Origin: Candidatus Obscuribacter sp.
GTDB lineage: Bacteria; Cyanobacteriota; Vampirovibrionia; Obscuribacterales; Obscuribacteraceae
Assembly: GCA_016712465.1 (NCBI GenBank)
Contig: JADJQZ010000001.1
Location: 5,642,001-5,706,000, forward strand
Length of the DNA stretch: 64,000 nucleotides
Direction: 5' to 3'
A model generated the notes under the pieces. That model was given only the letters and a program-made list of their open reading frames with translations, was not told the DNA's origin and searched no databases. Each line of letters starts with the position of its first letter. Within the stretch, counting starts at the first letter, position 1. Below, piece after piece: positions 35,285 through 43,912 of the stretch. Position numbers and translations under genes: made by a program.

Positions 35285-36273
35285 GCGAGCCGGTAAACCT
35301 ACTGGTAGACAGCTTCGGTCGCAAGCATACTTACCTGCGCGTCTCCGTCACCGACCGTTGCAACCTGCGCTGCCAGTACTGCATGCCGGCCGCCGGACTG
35401 AACTGGAAAGAAAAAGCGGAATTACTCACCTTTGAGGAAATCGAAAAGCTGACCAGACTTTTCACAGCCATGGGGATTTGCAAAGTTCGTCTCACCGGCG
35501 GCGAACCCCTGGTGCGAAAAAATCTTCTACGGCTAGTGGAGATGCTCAGCGCCGTGCCGGGTTTAAAAACTCTGGCCATGACCACCAATGCCACCCTTTT
35601 GGCTCCCCAGGCGGAAGCCCTCAAGCATGCCGGCCTCAAGCACCTCAATATAAGCCTGGACAGTTTCGACCGCCGCCGCTTTCAGGAAATCACAAGAATG
35701 GATGCCCTGCCGGAAGTGATGGCCGGCATAGAAAGCGCCATTGCCGCCGGGTTTCCCGTGCTCAAGTTAAATATGGTGCCGATCGCAGGCTTCAATGACG
35801 ACGAAATTCTCGACTTTGCCCACTTCGCGCAAAAGCACAAAATCAATGTGCGCTTCATAGAATTCATGCCCTTCAAGGACAACCAGTGGCAGGCCGACAA
35901 AGTCGTCACCTTTGCAGAAATGAAAGCCCGCCTGGAAAAACACTTCCACCTTGAAGCCATGGACCAGCCACAAGGGGAAGTAGCCAGAGATTACGCTCTT
36001 AGAGGCGGCGGCACGGTCAGTTTCATTACCTCCATGTCCGAAAGTTTTTGCCAGAGCTGTAATCGCCTCCGTCTGACCAGTGACGGCTCCATGAAGAGCT
36101 GTCTTTTCTTCCCCCCTGAAATAAATCTTCGCGATGCCCTGCGCCAAAATGCACCGGAGGAAGCGCTTCGGGGTATGATTTTGGCTTGCCTGCAAGGCAA
36201 GCCGGAAGCTCATCCGCCCGCAGAAGAAATTGCGGCGGCTGAGAATCGCTCGATGATTGAAATTGGAGGCTAA
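35281..36273 (+). CDS. moaA: GTP 3',8-cyclase
   Basis: 330 residues from ATG 35281; the reading frame extends further upstream inside moaE but the ATGA overlap sets the start. The radical-SAM cluster is Cys27-x3-Cys31-x2-Cys34 (CNLRCQYC). The second cluster ligands lie in FCQSCNRLRLTSDG...SCLF. The C-terminal Gly-Gly (IEIGG) that enters the active site is present. It turns GTP into the 3',8-cyclo intermediate that MoaC rearranges. Confidence 0.97.
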   Translation: MSEPVNLLVDSFGRKHTYLRVSVTDRCNLRCQYCMPAAGLNWKEKAELLTFEEIEKLTRLFTAMGICKVRLTGGEPLVRKNLLRLVEMLSAVPGLKTLAMTTNATLLAPQAEALKHAGLKHLNISLDSFDRRRFQEITRMDALPEVMAGIESAIAAGFPVLKLNMVPIAGFNDDEILDFAHFAQKHKINVRFIEFMPFKDNQWQADKVVTFAEMKARLEKHFHLEAMDQPQGEVARDYALRGGGTVSFITSMSESFCQSCNRLRLTSDGSMKSCLFFPPEINLRDALRQNAPEEALRGMILACLQGKPEAHPPAEEIAAAENRSMIEIGG

Positions 36274-36283
36274 AGCCAGAACC

Positions 36284-37252
36284 ATGCGTGACGTTTCGCA
36301 AAAAGTGAGCACCCTGAGAACGGCAATGGCTAAGGCTATTCTCCGGGTCAGTCCGGATACCATCGAACAGATCAAGAAAGGCACGCTGCCCAAGGGTAAT
36401 CCACTGGAAGTGGCGAGGGTAGCGGCAGTGCAAGCGGCCAAGAATACCAGCCAGATCATTCCCTACTGCCATCCTCTGCCCATCGACTACGTAGGCGTAG
36501 AATTTCACCTGGACGAAGACTTCATAGAAATTGAGACCACCGTCAAAGCCATATACAAGACCGGCGTGGAAATGGAAGCCCTGACAGCGGCTTCGGTAGC
36601 GGCTCTGACCATTTACGATATGGCCAAAATGGTGGACGATTTGATGCAAATCGAAAGCGTCACCCTCATGTCCAAGACCGGCGGCAAAAGCGACTACCAG
36701 GCCGATTCCGCCGGCGCCACCCGTAAAGCAGCGGTACTGACTCTTTCCGACAGCATCTCCCGCAATAAAGGGGAAGACGTGAGCGGCAAAATTCTTCTAG
36801 CGGCCCTGGAAGAACAGGGCTTTCAAGTAATCGAATACGCCGTCTTGCCCGATGACGAATCAGAAATAGTACCAGCCGTCAGACGCATTTGCGACGAACT
36901 GAAAGCCGACCTGCTTCTCACCACCGGTGGTACCGGCTTGAGCCCCCGAGACAATACGCCGGAAGCCCTCAAGCGCCTCATTGAAAGAGAGCTTCCAGGC
37001 ATCTCCGAAGCCCTGAGAGCCTACGGACAGGAGCGCAATTCTTTCAGTATGCTGAGCCGGGGTCTGGCCGGTCTCCGGGACAAAACCATCATCGTCGCCC
37101 TGCCCGGCTCACCATCGGCAGCTCAAGACGGCGTCAAAGTGCTCTTTCCCGTGGTTAACCATGCCTTCAAAATGCTGGCCGGTCAGGGGCACAAACACAG
37201 TCACAGTCACGACAAAGGTCGTGGCAACGAATCCGTACAAAGCAAACACTGA
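36284..37252 (+). CDS. MoaC-MoaB/MogA fusion (cyclic pyranopterin synthase plus molybdopterin adenylyltransferase)
   Basis: About 322 residues. The start ATG 36284 gives the MoaC-like opening MRDVSQKVSTLRTAMA; TTG 36257 is possible. Residues ~1-150 are MoaC with PYCHPLPIDYVG and GVEMEALTAASVAALTIYDM. Residues ~155-305 are a MoaB/MogA domain with VLTLSDSISRNKGEDVSG, LLLTTGGTGLSPRDNTPEA and IVALPGSPSAAQDG. The tail is His-rich (HKHSHSHDK). One chain would therefore catalyse cyclic pyranopterin formation and molybdopterin adenylation. Such fusions are known in several bacteria. It sits between moaA and moeA. Confidence 0.92.
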   Translation: MRDVSQKVSTLRTAMAKAILRVSPDTIEQIKKGTLPKGNPLEVARVAAVQAAKNTSQIIPYCHPLPIDYVGVEFHLDEDFIEIETTVKAIYKTGVEMEALTAASVAALTIYDMAKMVDDLMQIESVTLMSKTGGKSDYQADSAGATRKAAVLTLSDSISRNKGEDVSGKILLAALEEQGFQVIEYAVLPDDESEIVPAVRRICDELKADLLLTTGGTGLSPRDNTPEALKRLIERELPGISEALRAYGQERNSFSMLSRGLAGLRDKTIIVALPGSPSAAQDGVKVLFPVVNHAFKMLAGQGHKHSHSHDKGRGNESVQSKH

Positions 37253-37259
37253 GGTAGCC

Positions 37260-38495
37260 GTGCTCACTTACGAGGAAGCGCTGCAAGCAATCCATAGCGA
37301 AAGTGCCCGGATTGAGCGGCAGGAAGAGCTGGTCGACCTGGAAGAGAGCGCCTTTCGGGTACTGGCAAAACCGCTGACAGCGCCCTTCGACCTGCCTCGC
37401 TTCAACAATTCGGCTGTGGACGGCTTCGGTGTATTGGTGGAAGACCTGAACGGCGACGCAGAAGCGGTCCTCACCCTCAAATCGACTATTGCTGCCGGTG
37501 ATGGCAATGGTCACCAGACACTGAAGAGCGGCGAGTGCATAAAGATTCTCACCGGCGCCCCCGTACCCGACTGGGTAGAGGCCGTGGTTATGAGAGAGTT
37601 CTGCCAGGAAGCGGCCGACACCGTCAAAGTCAAAGCCCGGGTGCGCATCGGCGAAAACATTCGCATGACCGGCGAAGAACTGGAAGAAGGAGCCACGGTG
37701 TTGGAAGCCGGCACCCTCTTAAGCCCCCCGGCCCTGGGACTGGCGGCCACGGCCGGCGCAGCGCATGTGACCTGCTACAGCCAGCCGAGGATCTGCATAG
37801 TTTCAAGCGGCGACGAATTGAAAGAACCAGGTCAGCCCCTCAGTGCCTCCCAAATTTACAACTCCAATTCCTATGCCGTGGAAGCAGCCCTCAAGGGCCT
37901 CTACTGGCGCAGCGAAAACATAAAGCGCCTACACACTGCCGATGAGCCCCAGGCAGTGAGAGAAACCCTCAAGGCAGCCCTGGAAGACTGCCGGGTCTTA
38001 ATCACCCTGGGCGGAGTCTCCGTGGGTGACCGGGACTTTATCAAACCTGTACTGGAAGAAACGGGCGTCCGCACCGTCTTCTGGAAGATAGCCATCAAAC
38101 CCGGTAAACCTGTTTACTTTGCCGTGACGGCAGCGGGCCAACTGATCTTCGGTCTGCCGGGGAATCCAGTTTCGGCCCTCATTACTTTTCACCTCTTCGT
38201 CAAACCGGCTCTGAAAATACTCATGGGCGACAAAACACCGCCGCCGCCCCTGACCACCCTGAAAGCCCGCCTGACAGCCTCCCTTAAGAAAAAAGCAGGC
38301 CGCCTGGACTTCGTGCGGGCCCGGCTGCAGGCGGACGAAGCGGGTAACCTGAGCGTTACCCCCACCACCGGTCAGGACTCCCACATGCTCTCCGGTCTGG
38401 CCTCGGCCAACGCTTTGATCAACTTCGAGAGCCACCTGGAATATCTGCCCGAGGGTGCAACGGTAACGGTAATGCCGCTTTCCTGGAGTTGGTAA
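37260..38495 (+). CDS. moeA: molybdopterin molybdenumtransferase
   Basis: 412 residues from GTG 37260, which has GAGG 5 nt upstream and follows the fusion gene by 7 nt. Domains in order: MoeA N (LTYEEALQAI, FNNSAVDGFGV), the MPT-binding fold (CIVSSGDEL, LGGVSVGDRDFI, FGLPGNPVSALITF) and the C-terminal domain. It inserts molybdate into adenylated molybdopterin. The cofactor formed would be the Mo-bisMGD precursor for NarG encoded 1.8 kb downstream; a GTP-transferring MobA is not in the window. It converges on the Rrf2 regulator gene. Confidence 0.95.
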   Translation: MLTYEEALQAIHSESARIERQEELVDLEESAFRVLAKPLTAPFDLPRFNNSAVDGFGVLVEDLNGDAEAVLTLKSTIAAGDGNGHQTLKSGECIKILTGAPVPDWVEAVVMREFCQEAADTVKVKARVRIGENIRMTGEELEEGATVLEAGTLLSPPALGLAATAGAAHVTCYSQPRICIVSSGDELKEPGQPLSASQIYNSNSYAVEAALKGLYWRSENIKRLHTADEPQAVRETLKAALEDCRVLITLGGVSVGDRDFIKPVLEETGVRTVFWKIAIKPGKPVYFAVTAAGQLIFGLPGNPVSALITFHLFVKPALKILMGDKTPPPPLTTLKARLTASLKKKAGRLDFVRARLQADEAGNLSVTPTTGQDSHMLSGLASANALINFESHLEYLPEGATVTVMPLSWSW

Positions 38496-38497
38496 GG

Positions 38498-39022
38498 TCA
38501 CTTACGCTTTTTCTTACCGTCCTTAGTCTTCTTAACTTTAGCCTTATCCCGGTCCTTAGCCTTCTCTTTGCTCTTCGCGTCACCCATATCGAAACCGTCC
38601 AGTTCTCGGCAATGGCGCCCTTCACCCTTACTGTCTATCAATTGCATAATAGTGGTGGAGCCGAAGCACTTCTGCACCGACTCCAACACCTCATCCATTT
38701 GCTTGTGCAGGGGACAGAGCTTGACTCCATGCGCTTCCAGCTTAAGGGGGCAGGTTTTGATGCGTTGAATCGGGTCAACGGCATCCACCACGGCAAGCAC
38801 TGTCAATTTTCCCGGCGCCACTGCCAGGCAGAATCCGCCACCGAGCCCTCGCTGGGAACTGACGATACCTGCCCTGGCTAGAGATTGCATCACCTTGGCC
38901 AGATAGGGGGCAGGCACCTTTACAACCCGAGCAATCTCCTGACTGGCAAAGGAGGAGCCCTCGTTGATAGCCAGAAATACAACGGCCCTGAGGGCATATT
39001 CAGTGGTCTGAGAAAAAAACAC
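38498..39022 (-). CDS. Rrf2-family transcriptional regulator (NsrR/IscR type)
   Basis: 174 residues. The winged helix (~1-65) has the Rrf2 opening SQTTEYALRAVVFLA, PAPYLAKVMQSLARAGIV and SQRGLGGGFCLA. Cys91, Cys103 and Cys119 lie in the region that binds a [2Fe-2S] or [4Fe-4S] cluster in NsrR and IscR, but the usual middle cysteine between 91 and 103 is absent. The last ~30 residues are almost only Lys, Asp and Arg. Lying between the cofactor operon and the nar genes, it is a good candidate for a redox- or NO-responsive regulator of this island; that is inference. Confidence 0.8.
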   Translation of the reverse strand: MFFSQTTEYALRAVVFLAINEGSSFASQEIARVVKVPAPYLAKVMQSLARAGIVSSQRGLGGGFCLAVAPGKLTVLAVVDAVDPIQRIKTCPLKLEAHGVKLCPLHKQMDEVLESVQKCFGSTTIMQLIDSKGEGRHCRELDGFDMGDAKSKEKAKDRDKAKVKKTKDGKKKRK

Positions 39023-39476
39023 CGCAACTCCAAAAGGCTTCCATTTATCTAATTATAGAGCGGCGGTAAGTTTTGCATATCGCCCCGGGGGCGGAAGAAC
39101 AAGTGGGAATCATGCAACTCATCCTCAAGACTTAAGCAAATTGGTAATTTTCAATTTTAACCAGTCGAACAACGGTCGGTCTGCTTTCACGCCTCATCAA
39201 TTCGGACATCTATATCTTGAATTGTAAACACCATATATTCGGATCTGTTTATCCTATTTATTGCTGCCATTGCAGTTTTTTCTTGCCTGGAAAATTCTCT
39301 CTCAGCAAATTACCGACCAACGGACGGGACCGGCACGAAACCAGGTAACGCGCTATCCATGCGCCTTTCCAGTTACACACCAAGCTTCATCCTTTTGAAG
39401 GATATAAATAGCGCCCTGCAACAGTGACAATTTAGAGCAGTAAAAGCCGTTAGTAATTGTCTCGACAGGCGCCTTT
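39023..39476. other. divergent regulatory region upstream of the nar operon
   Basis: 454 nt with no gene. It separates the Rrf2 regulator from the nar operon. AAATTG/CAATTT arms (39138-39143 and 39152-39157) form an AT-rich inverted repeat that could be a regulator site. TATAAA at 39403-39408 could be the -10 of the cytochrome-nar transcript, giving a ~60-nt leader. I see no clear FNR box (TTGAT-N4-ATCAA). Confidence 0.5.
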
Positions 39477-40250
39477 ATGTCTACCTCGCCGCAACGAAAA
39501 CATCTATTGACTCTCTTGTCCAGCCTGGTGATAGCGGCTGTGTCACTCCCCGCTGCGGAAGCAGCAGACGAGGGAGCGCAGCTTTATCAAGATAAGTGCT
39601 CAGGTTGCCACACCATTGGTGGTGGCGCCATGGTGGGGCCGGACTTGCTCGCTTCCACCAAGTGGAGCGAGAGCGATCTGAGCGCCGCCGTTAAAAGAAT
39701 GGAAAAGAATGCCGGTCCGATGACCGCTGCGGAAGTGGCTTCGCTGGTAACGCTTCTCCAGGATGTGAAGGTGCAGGAGCGCCTCAAGACACAGACGGCC
39801 GAAGTGAGCAAGAACAAGGTGGAAACCGTGGAAGAACCGGCCTCCGGAGCCGAAGGAGAAGCCCTCTTCCTCGGTCGCCGCGCTTTCAAAAACGGCGGCA
39901 TGGCCTGCGTGGCCTGTCACGCCGTCGGCGGCGACGGGGGCAAGCTGGCACCGGATCTAACTTCTATCAGCGACAAAATGCCGGAAGCGGCCCTGGCTTC
40001 CGCCTGCCAGAATACAAGCTTTCGCCTCATGAAACCGGCCTATGCCGACCATGCCGTCACCAGACAAGAAGCCCTGCATCTGAGCCGCTTCCTCACCGAG
40101 GCCAAAGGCCGCCCGGCAGGCAAGAACAAGAAAAGCGTGCAGGCGCTGCAATACGGCGGCGCCTTTGCCGGTCTAATAATGCTTCTGATTGGGCTGGGAT
40201 ATCGCAATAGAAACACCGGCGTGCGTGCCAAGCTTTCGAGGAGGAAATAA
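39477..40250 (+). CDS. membrane-anchored diheme cytochrome c
   Basis: 257 residues. A signal peptide (~8-30, ending AAEAA) leads to two c-type heme sites: Cys41-Ser-Gly-Cys44-His45 and Cys144-Val-Ala-Cys147-His148. A C-terminal membrane helix (~228-245) and a basic cytoplasmic end follow. Two domains on one anchor suggest internal duplication. Heading the nar operon directly before narG, it resembles in position the cytochrome c (NarC) genes known from Thermus-type nar operons. It probably takes electrons from the bc-like module on the outer face. ATG 39477 has only a weak ribosome binding site. Confidence 0.88.
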   Translation: MSTSPQRKHLLTLLSSLVIAAVSLPAAEAADEGAQLYQDKCSGCHTIGGGAMVGPDLLASTKWSESDLSAAVKRMEKNAGPMTAAEVASLVTLLQDVKVQERLKTQTAEVSKNKVETVEEPASGAEGEALFLGRRAFKNGGMACVACHAVGGDGGKLAPDLTSISDKMPEAALASACQNTSFRLMKPAYADHAVTRQEALHLSRFLTEAKGRPAGKNKKSVQALQYGGAFAGLIMLLIGLGYRNRNTGVRAKLSRRK

Positions 40251-40251
40251 G

Positions 40252-43200
40252 ATGGCCTGGATCAGGGATATATTTGCTCCGCAAAAGCGCCAGTGGGAAG
40301 ATCTCTATCGTAATCGCTGGCAGTACGACAAAATCGTGCGTTCCACTCACGGTGTCAACTGCACGGGCTCTTGTAGCTGGAATATCTATGTAAAAAACGG
40401 CATCGTCACCTGGGAACTGCAAGCCCTCGACTATCCCACCATCAGTAAAGAAATACCGCCTCACGAACCACGGGGCTGCCAGAGAGGCATCTCCTGCTCC
40501 TGGTATCTCTACAGTCCTATCCGCGTCAAATATCCTTACATGCGCGGTGCGCTTATAGACCTCTGGCGCGAGGCAAAGACCAATCATCCCGACAACGCCA
40601 TCGAGGCCTGGGCTTCTATTATGCAAGACCCGGCCAAACGAGAACGCTTTCAGAAAGCTCGCGGCAAGGGCGGTTTTCGTCGCGCAGACTGGAGCACGGT
40701 CAATGAACTCATGGCCGCCGCCAATCTCTACACGGCCAAAACCTATGGACCGGACCGCCTGGTGGGCTTCTCGCCCATACCGGCTATGTCCATGGTCAGC
40801 TACGCTTCGGGGGCTCGTTTTCTACAGCTCATGGGCGGCATCTCGCTTTCCTTCTATGACTGGTACTGCGACCTGCCGCCGGCCTCGCCGGAGATCTGGG
40901 GCGAGCAAACGGACGTGGCGGAGAGCGCCGACTGGTTCCACTCCAAATACGTCGCCGTGGTCGGTTCAAACGTCTTGATGACGCGCACGCCGGATGCCCA
41001 CTTCCTTGTGGAAGGGCGTCATCGCGGCGCAAAAGTCGTGGTCTTCTCCCCCGACTTCTCGCAATCATCCAAAATAGCCGACGAATGGGTACCAATAAAT
41101 CAGGGTCAGGATGCCGCTTTCTGGCTGAGCGTCGGCCATGTGATCTTGAAAGAGTTTTATGTAGACAGAAAGGTACCTTACTTCCTCAACTACCTGAAAA
41201 AGTACGCCGATGCTCCCTTTCTGGTCAAACTGGAAGCTGATGAAAAGGGACGCTATAGACCAGGCAAATTGTTGCGCGCAAGCGAACTGGCAAAGTTTGC
41301 TTCAGAAGAAAATGCCCTCTGGAAAACTCTTGTGCTCGATAGGAAGAGCGGAGAAATAGTCTCTCCCAAGGGCACCATCGGTCACCGCTGGCAAAAGCAA
41401 AAAGGACAGTGGAACCTCAAGCTGGAAGAAGCACTGAAAGACTCGGCCATCGACCCGGTTCTCTTCCTGCACAAGCAAGAGGGTCTGGCACCGGAAGGTA
41501 GCCTGCCTGTGCTTTTCGACGACTACTCGGAAAGCTCGGATACGGAACTGAGTCGCCAGGTACCGGTTCGCTACGCCGAGGGGCTGGACGGCACGAAGAT
41601 TGCCTACACTACGGTCCTGGAACTTCTGCTTGGCCAGTACGGCGTGGCCCGCGGCGAAAGCGGCGACTACCCCCAGAACTATGAAGATGAGACGGCTATC
41701 TATACGCCCGCCTGGCAGGAGAAATTTACCGGCATAAAATCAACGGTTGTAGTAAATTTCGCCAGAGAATGGGCCAGAACGGCAGAAAAGAGCGGCGGCA
41801 AATGTTCGGTCATTATCGGAGCCGGCGCCAACCACTGGTATCACAATAACCTCATCTACCGCGCCTGCATCATGCCCCTCATACTGTGCGGCTGTGTGGG
41901 AGTGAACGGCGGCGGCTTAAACCATTATGTCGGACAGGAGAAACTTGCTCCTCAGGCTTCCTGGGGTCCCATCGCCTTCGGCGCCGACTGGGGCGGACCG
42001 CCGCGCCTGCAAAACTCCCCTTCCTTCCACTATGTGCACTCCGATCAATGGCGCTACGACAGACCCTTCAACGAAATCTGCGCCGTCAACGACGAAGAGC
42101 ATCACATGGCCAGCGGTCATACCATAGACAAACAAGCCCTGGCGGTTCGTAACGGCTGGCTGCCTTGCTATCCGCAATTCAACCAGAGCAACGAGACGGT
42201 AGTGAAAGAAGCCCTTGAAAAAGGCGCCACACAAGACGATGAAATCATCAAGCGTGTTGTCGAGAGATTGAAAGATCGCTCTCTGCGCTTCTCTATGGAA
42301 GATCCCAACAATCCTCAGTCTTATCCGCGCGTCTGGTACATATGGCGGGGTAACGCCATCATGTCCTCCGCCAAGGGACATGAATACTTCCTCAAGCACT
42401 ACCTGGGCACCCACCACAATCACATTTCGGAAGAGGTGGCCGGCCAGTTCACCAAGGAAGTCGTCTGGCATGACAAGGTCGAAACCGGCAAGATGGACCT
42501 GATTGTCGACCTGAACTTCCGCATGGATACCTCGGCACTCTACTCCGATATCGTCTTGCCCACAGCTACACACTATGAAAAATACGATATCGCCACCACC
42601 GACATGCACTCTTTCATTCATCCACTGCAGCCGGCCGTACCGCCCTGCTGGGAATCGAAGAGCGACTGGGAAATTTTCAAAGGCATCGCCCTCACTACCG
42701 AAAACCTGGCCAAGCAGCACATGCAGGAGCCCATCAAGGACATCATTGCTTCGCCCTTGATGCACGACACGCCGGCCGAACTGGCCCAACCCACCGTGCA
42801 AGACTGGCTCAAGGACGAGTGCCAGCCCATACCCGGCAAAACCATGCCCAATTTCAAAGTAGTGACCAGGGACTACACAAAAGTCTACCAGCGCTTCATC
42901 AGCCTCGGACCCAACTTCCGCAACAACGGACTGGCCGTACACGGCACTCACTACGATGTGGATGATGCTTACGACGCTTACTTGCAGAGTAATCCGACCG
43001 TCACCTTTGACGGAAAGACCTATCCCTCGCTGGAGCATGACAGAGAAGTCTGCAACGCCATCCTGCACTTCGCCGCCGAAACCAACGGCGAGATGGCCTA
43101 CCGGGCTTTCCAGTCGGAGTCAGTAAAAACCGGCATCGACCACACCCATCTGGCCGCCGATACAAGAGCCGTGCGCATGACCATTGACGATCTGAAGGCC

Positions 43201-43896
43201 CAGCCAAGGAGAGTCTTGACCACCCCTTACTGGACCGGTATCACCAATGGTGAGAGGACCTATTCGGCCTACTGCCAGAACATCGAGGAAGAAATACCCT
43301 GGCGCACCCTCACCGGCAGGCAGCATATGTACCTGGATCATGAGACGTATATTGCTTATGGCGAGGCTCTGCCCACCTATAAACCACGGCCGGATGTGCA
43401 CCTCACTAAAGACCTGGAAAAAACTGCCCGGGACAGCGGCTCCCTTGTTCTCAACTACTTGACTCCCCACGGTAAGTGGCACATCCACTCCACCTTCGGC
43501 GACACCCTGCGCATGAAAACTCTCTCCCGGGGTATCGAACCGGTCTGGCTCAATGAAAAGGACGCAGATCTGATCGGAGTTGAAGACAACGACTGGGTAG
43601 AAGTTTTAAACGATCACGGCGTGGTGGTCACCAGAGCCTGCGTGAGTGCACGCATACCGCGGGGACTGGCCTTCATCTATCACTCACCGGAGCGCACCGC
43701 CACCACTCCCAAGTCGAAGGAGCGGAAAAATCGCCGCGCCGGTGGTCATAACAGCCTCACCAGAACACGCCTGAAGCCCCTCTTCATGGTGGGCGGCTAT
43801 GCGCAATTTACCTATGCCTTCAACTACTGGGGACCACAGGGAGTAAACCGCGACACCTATGTTGTAGTCAAAAAAATGAGCCAGCCGGAATTTTAA
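40252..43896 (+). CDS. narG: respiratory nitrate reductase alpha subunit
   Basis: 1214 residues from ATG 40252, preceded by GAGGAGG. It closely follows the E. coli NarG pattern: the FS0 cluster ligands His33, Cys37, Cys41 and Cys76 (STHGVNCTGSCSW, RGCQRG); WYCDLPPASPEIWGEQTDV with the Asp that binds molybdenum; GAGANHWYHNN and GGYAQFTYAFNYWG near the end. No twin-arginine signal is present, so the active site faces the cytoplasm and nitrate must be imported, which fits the two NarK-type genes downstream. It reduces nitrate to nitrite with Mo-bisMGD. Confidence 0.98.
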   Translation: MAWIRDIFAPQKRQWEDLYRNRWQYDKIVRSTHGVNCTGSCSWNIYVKNGIVTWELQALDYPTISKEIPPHEPRGCQRGISCSWYLYSPIRVKYPYMRGALIDLWREAKTNHPDNAIEAWASIMQDPAKRERFQKARGKGGFRRADWSTVNELMAAANLYTAKTYGPDRLVGFSPIPAMSMVSYASGARFLQLMGGISLSFYDWYCDLPPASPEIWGEQTDVAESADWFHSKYVAVVGSNVLMTRTPDAHFLVEGRHRGAKVVVFSPDFSQSSKIADEWVPINQGQDAAFWLSVGHVILKEFYVDRKVPYFLNYLKKYADAPFLVKLEADEKGRYRPGKLLRASELAKFASEENALWKTLVLDRKSGEIVSPKGTIGHRWQKQKGQWNLKLEEALKDSAIDPVLFLHKQEGLAPEGSLPVLFDDYSESSDTELSRQVPVRYAEGLDGTKIAYTTVLELLLGQYGVARGESGDYPQNYEDETAIYTPAWQEKFTGIKSTVVVNFAREWARTAEKSGGKCSVIIGAGANHWYHNNLIYRACIMPLILCGCVGVNGGGLNHYVGQEKLAPQASWGPIAFGADWGGPPRLQNSPSFHYVHSDQWRYDRPFNEICAVNDEEHHMASGHTIDKQALAVRNGWLPCYPQFNQSNETVVKEALEKGATQDDEIIKRVVERLKDRSLRFSMEDPNNPQSYPRVWYIWRGNAIMSSAKGHEYFLKHYLGTHHNHISEEVAGQFTKEVVWHDKVETGKMDLIVDLNFRMDTSALYSDIVLPTATHYEKYDIATTDMHSFIHPLQPAVPPCWESKSDWEIFKGIALTTENLAKQHMQEPIKDIIASPLMHDTPAELAQPTVQDWLKDECQPIPGKTMPNFKVVTRDYTKVYQRFISLGPNFRNNGLAVHGTHYDVDDAYDAYLQSNPTVTFDGKTYPSLEHDREVCNAILHFAAETNGEMAYRAFQSESVKTGIDHTHLAADTRAVRMTIDDLKAQPRRVLTTPYWTGITNGERTYSAYCQNIEEEIPWRTLTGRQHMYLDHETYIAYGEALPTYKPRPDVHLTKDLEKTARDSGSLVLNYLTPHGKWHIHSTFGDTLRMKTLSRGIEPVWLNEKDADLIGVEDNDWVEVLNDHGVVVTRACVSARIPRGLAFIYHSPERTATTPKSKERKNRRAGGHNSLTRTRLKPLFMVGGYAQFTYAFNYWGPQGVNRDTYVVVKKMSQPEF

Positions 43897-43912
43897 AAGG
43901 AGGTGAGAGTCA

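Noticed and set aside
39138..39157. FNR or NsrR box upstream of the nar operon
   Set aside because: The AAATTG/CAATTT repeat does not match TTGAT-N4-ATCAA or the published NsrR consensus; kept only as an unassigned inverted repeat.
41917..43068. Long minus-strand open frame (383 codons) inside narG
   Set aside because: narG is conserved over this whole length; the antisense translation has no recognisable motif.
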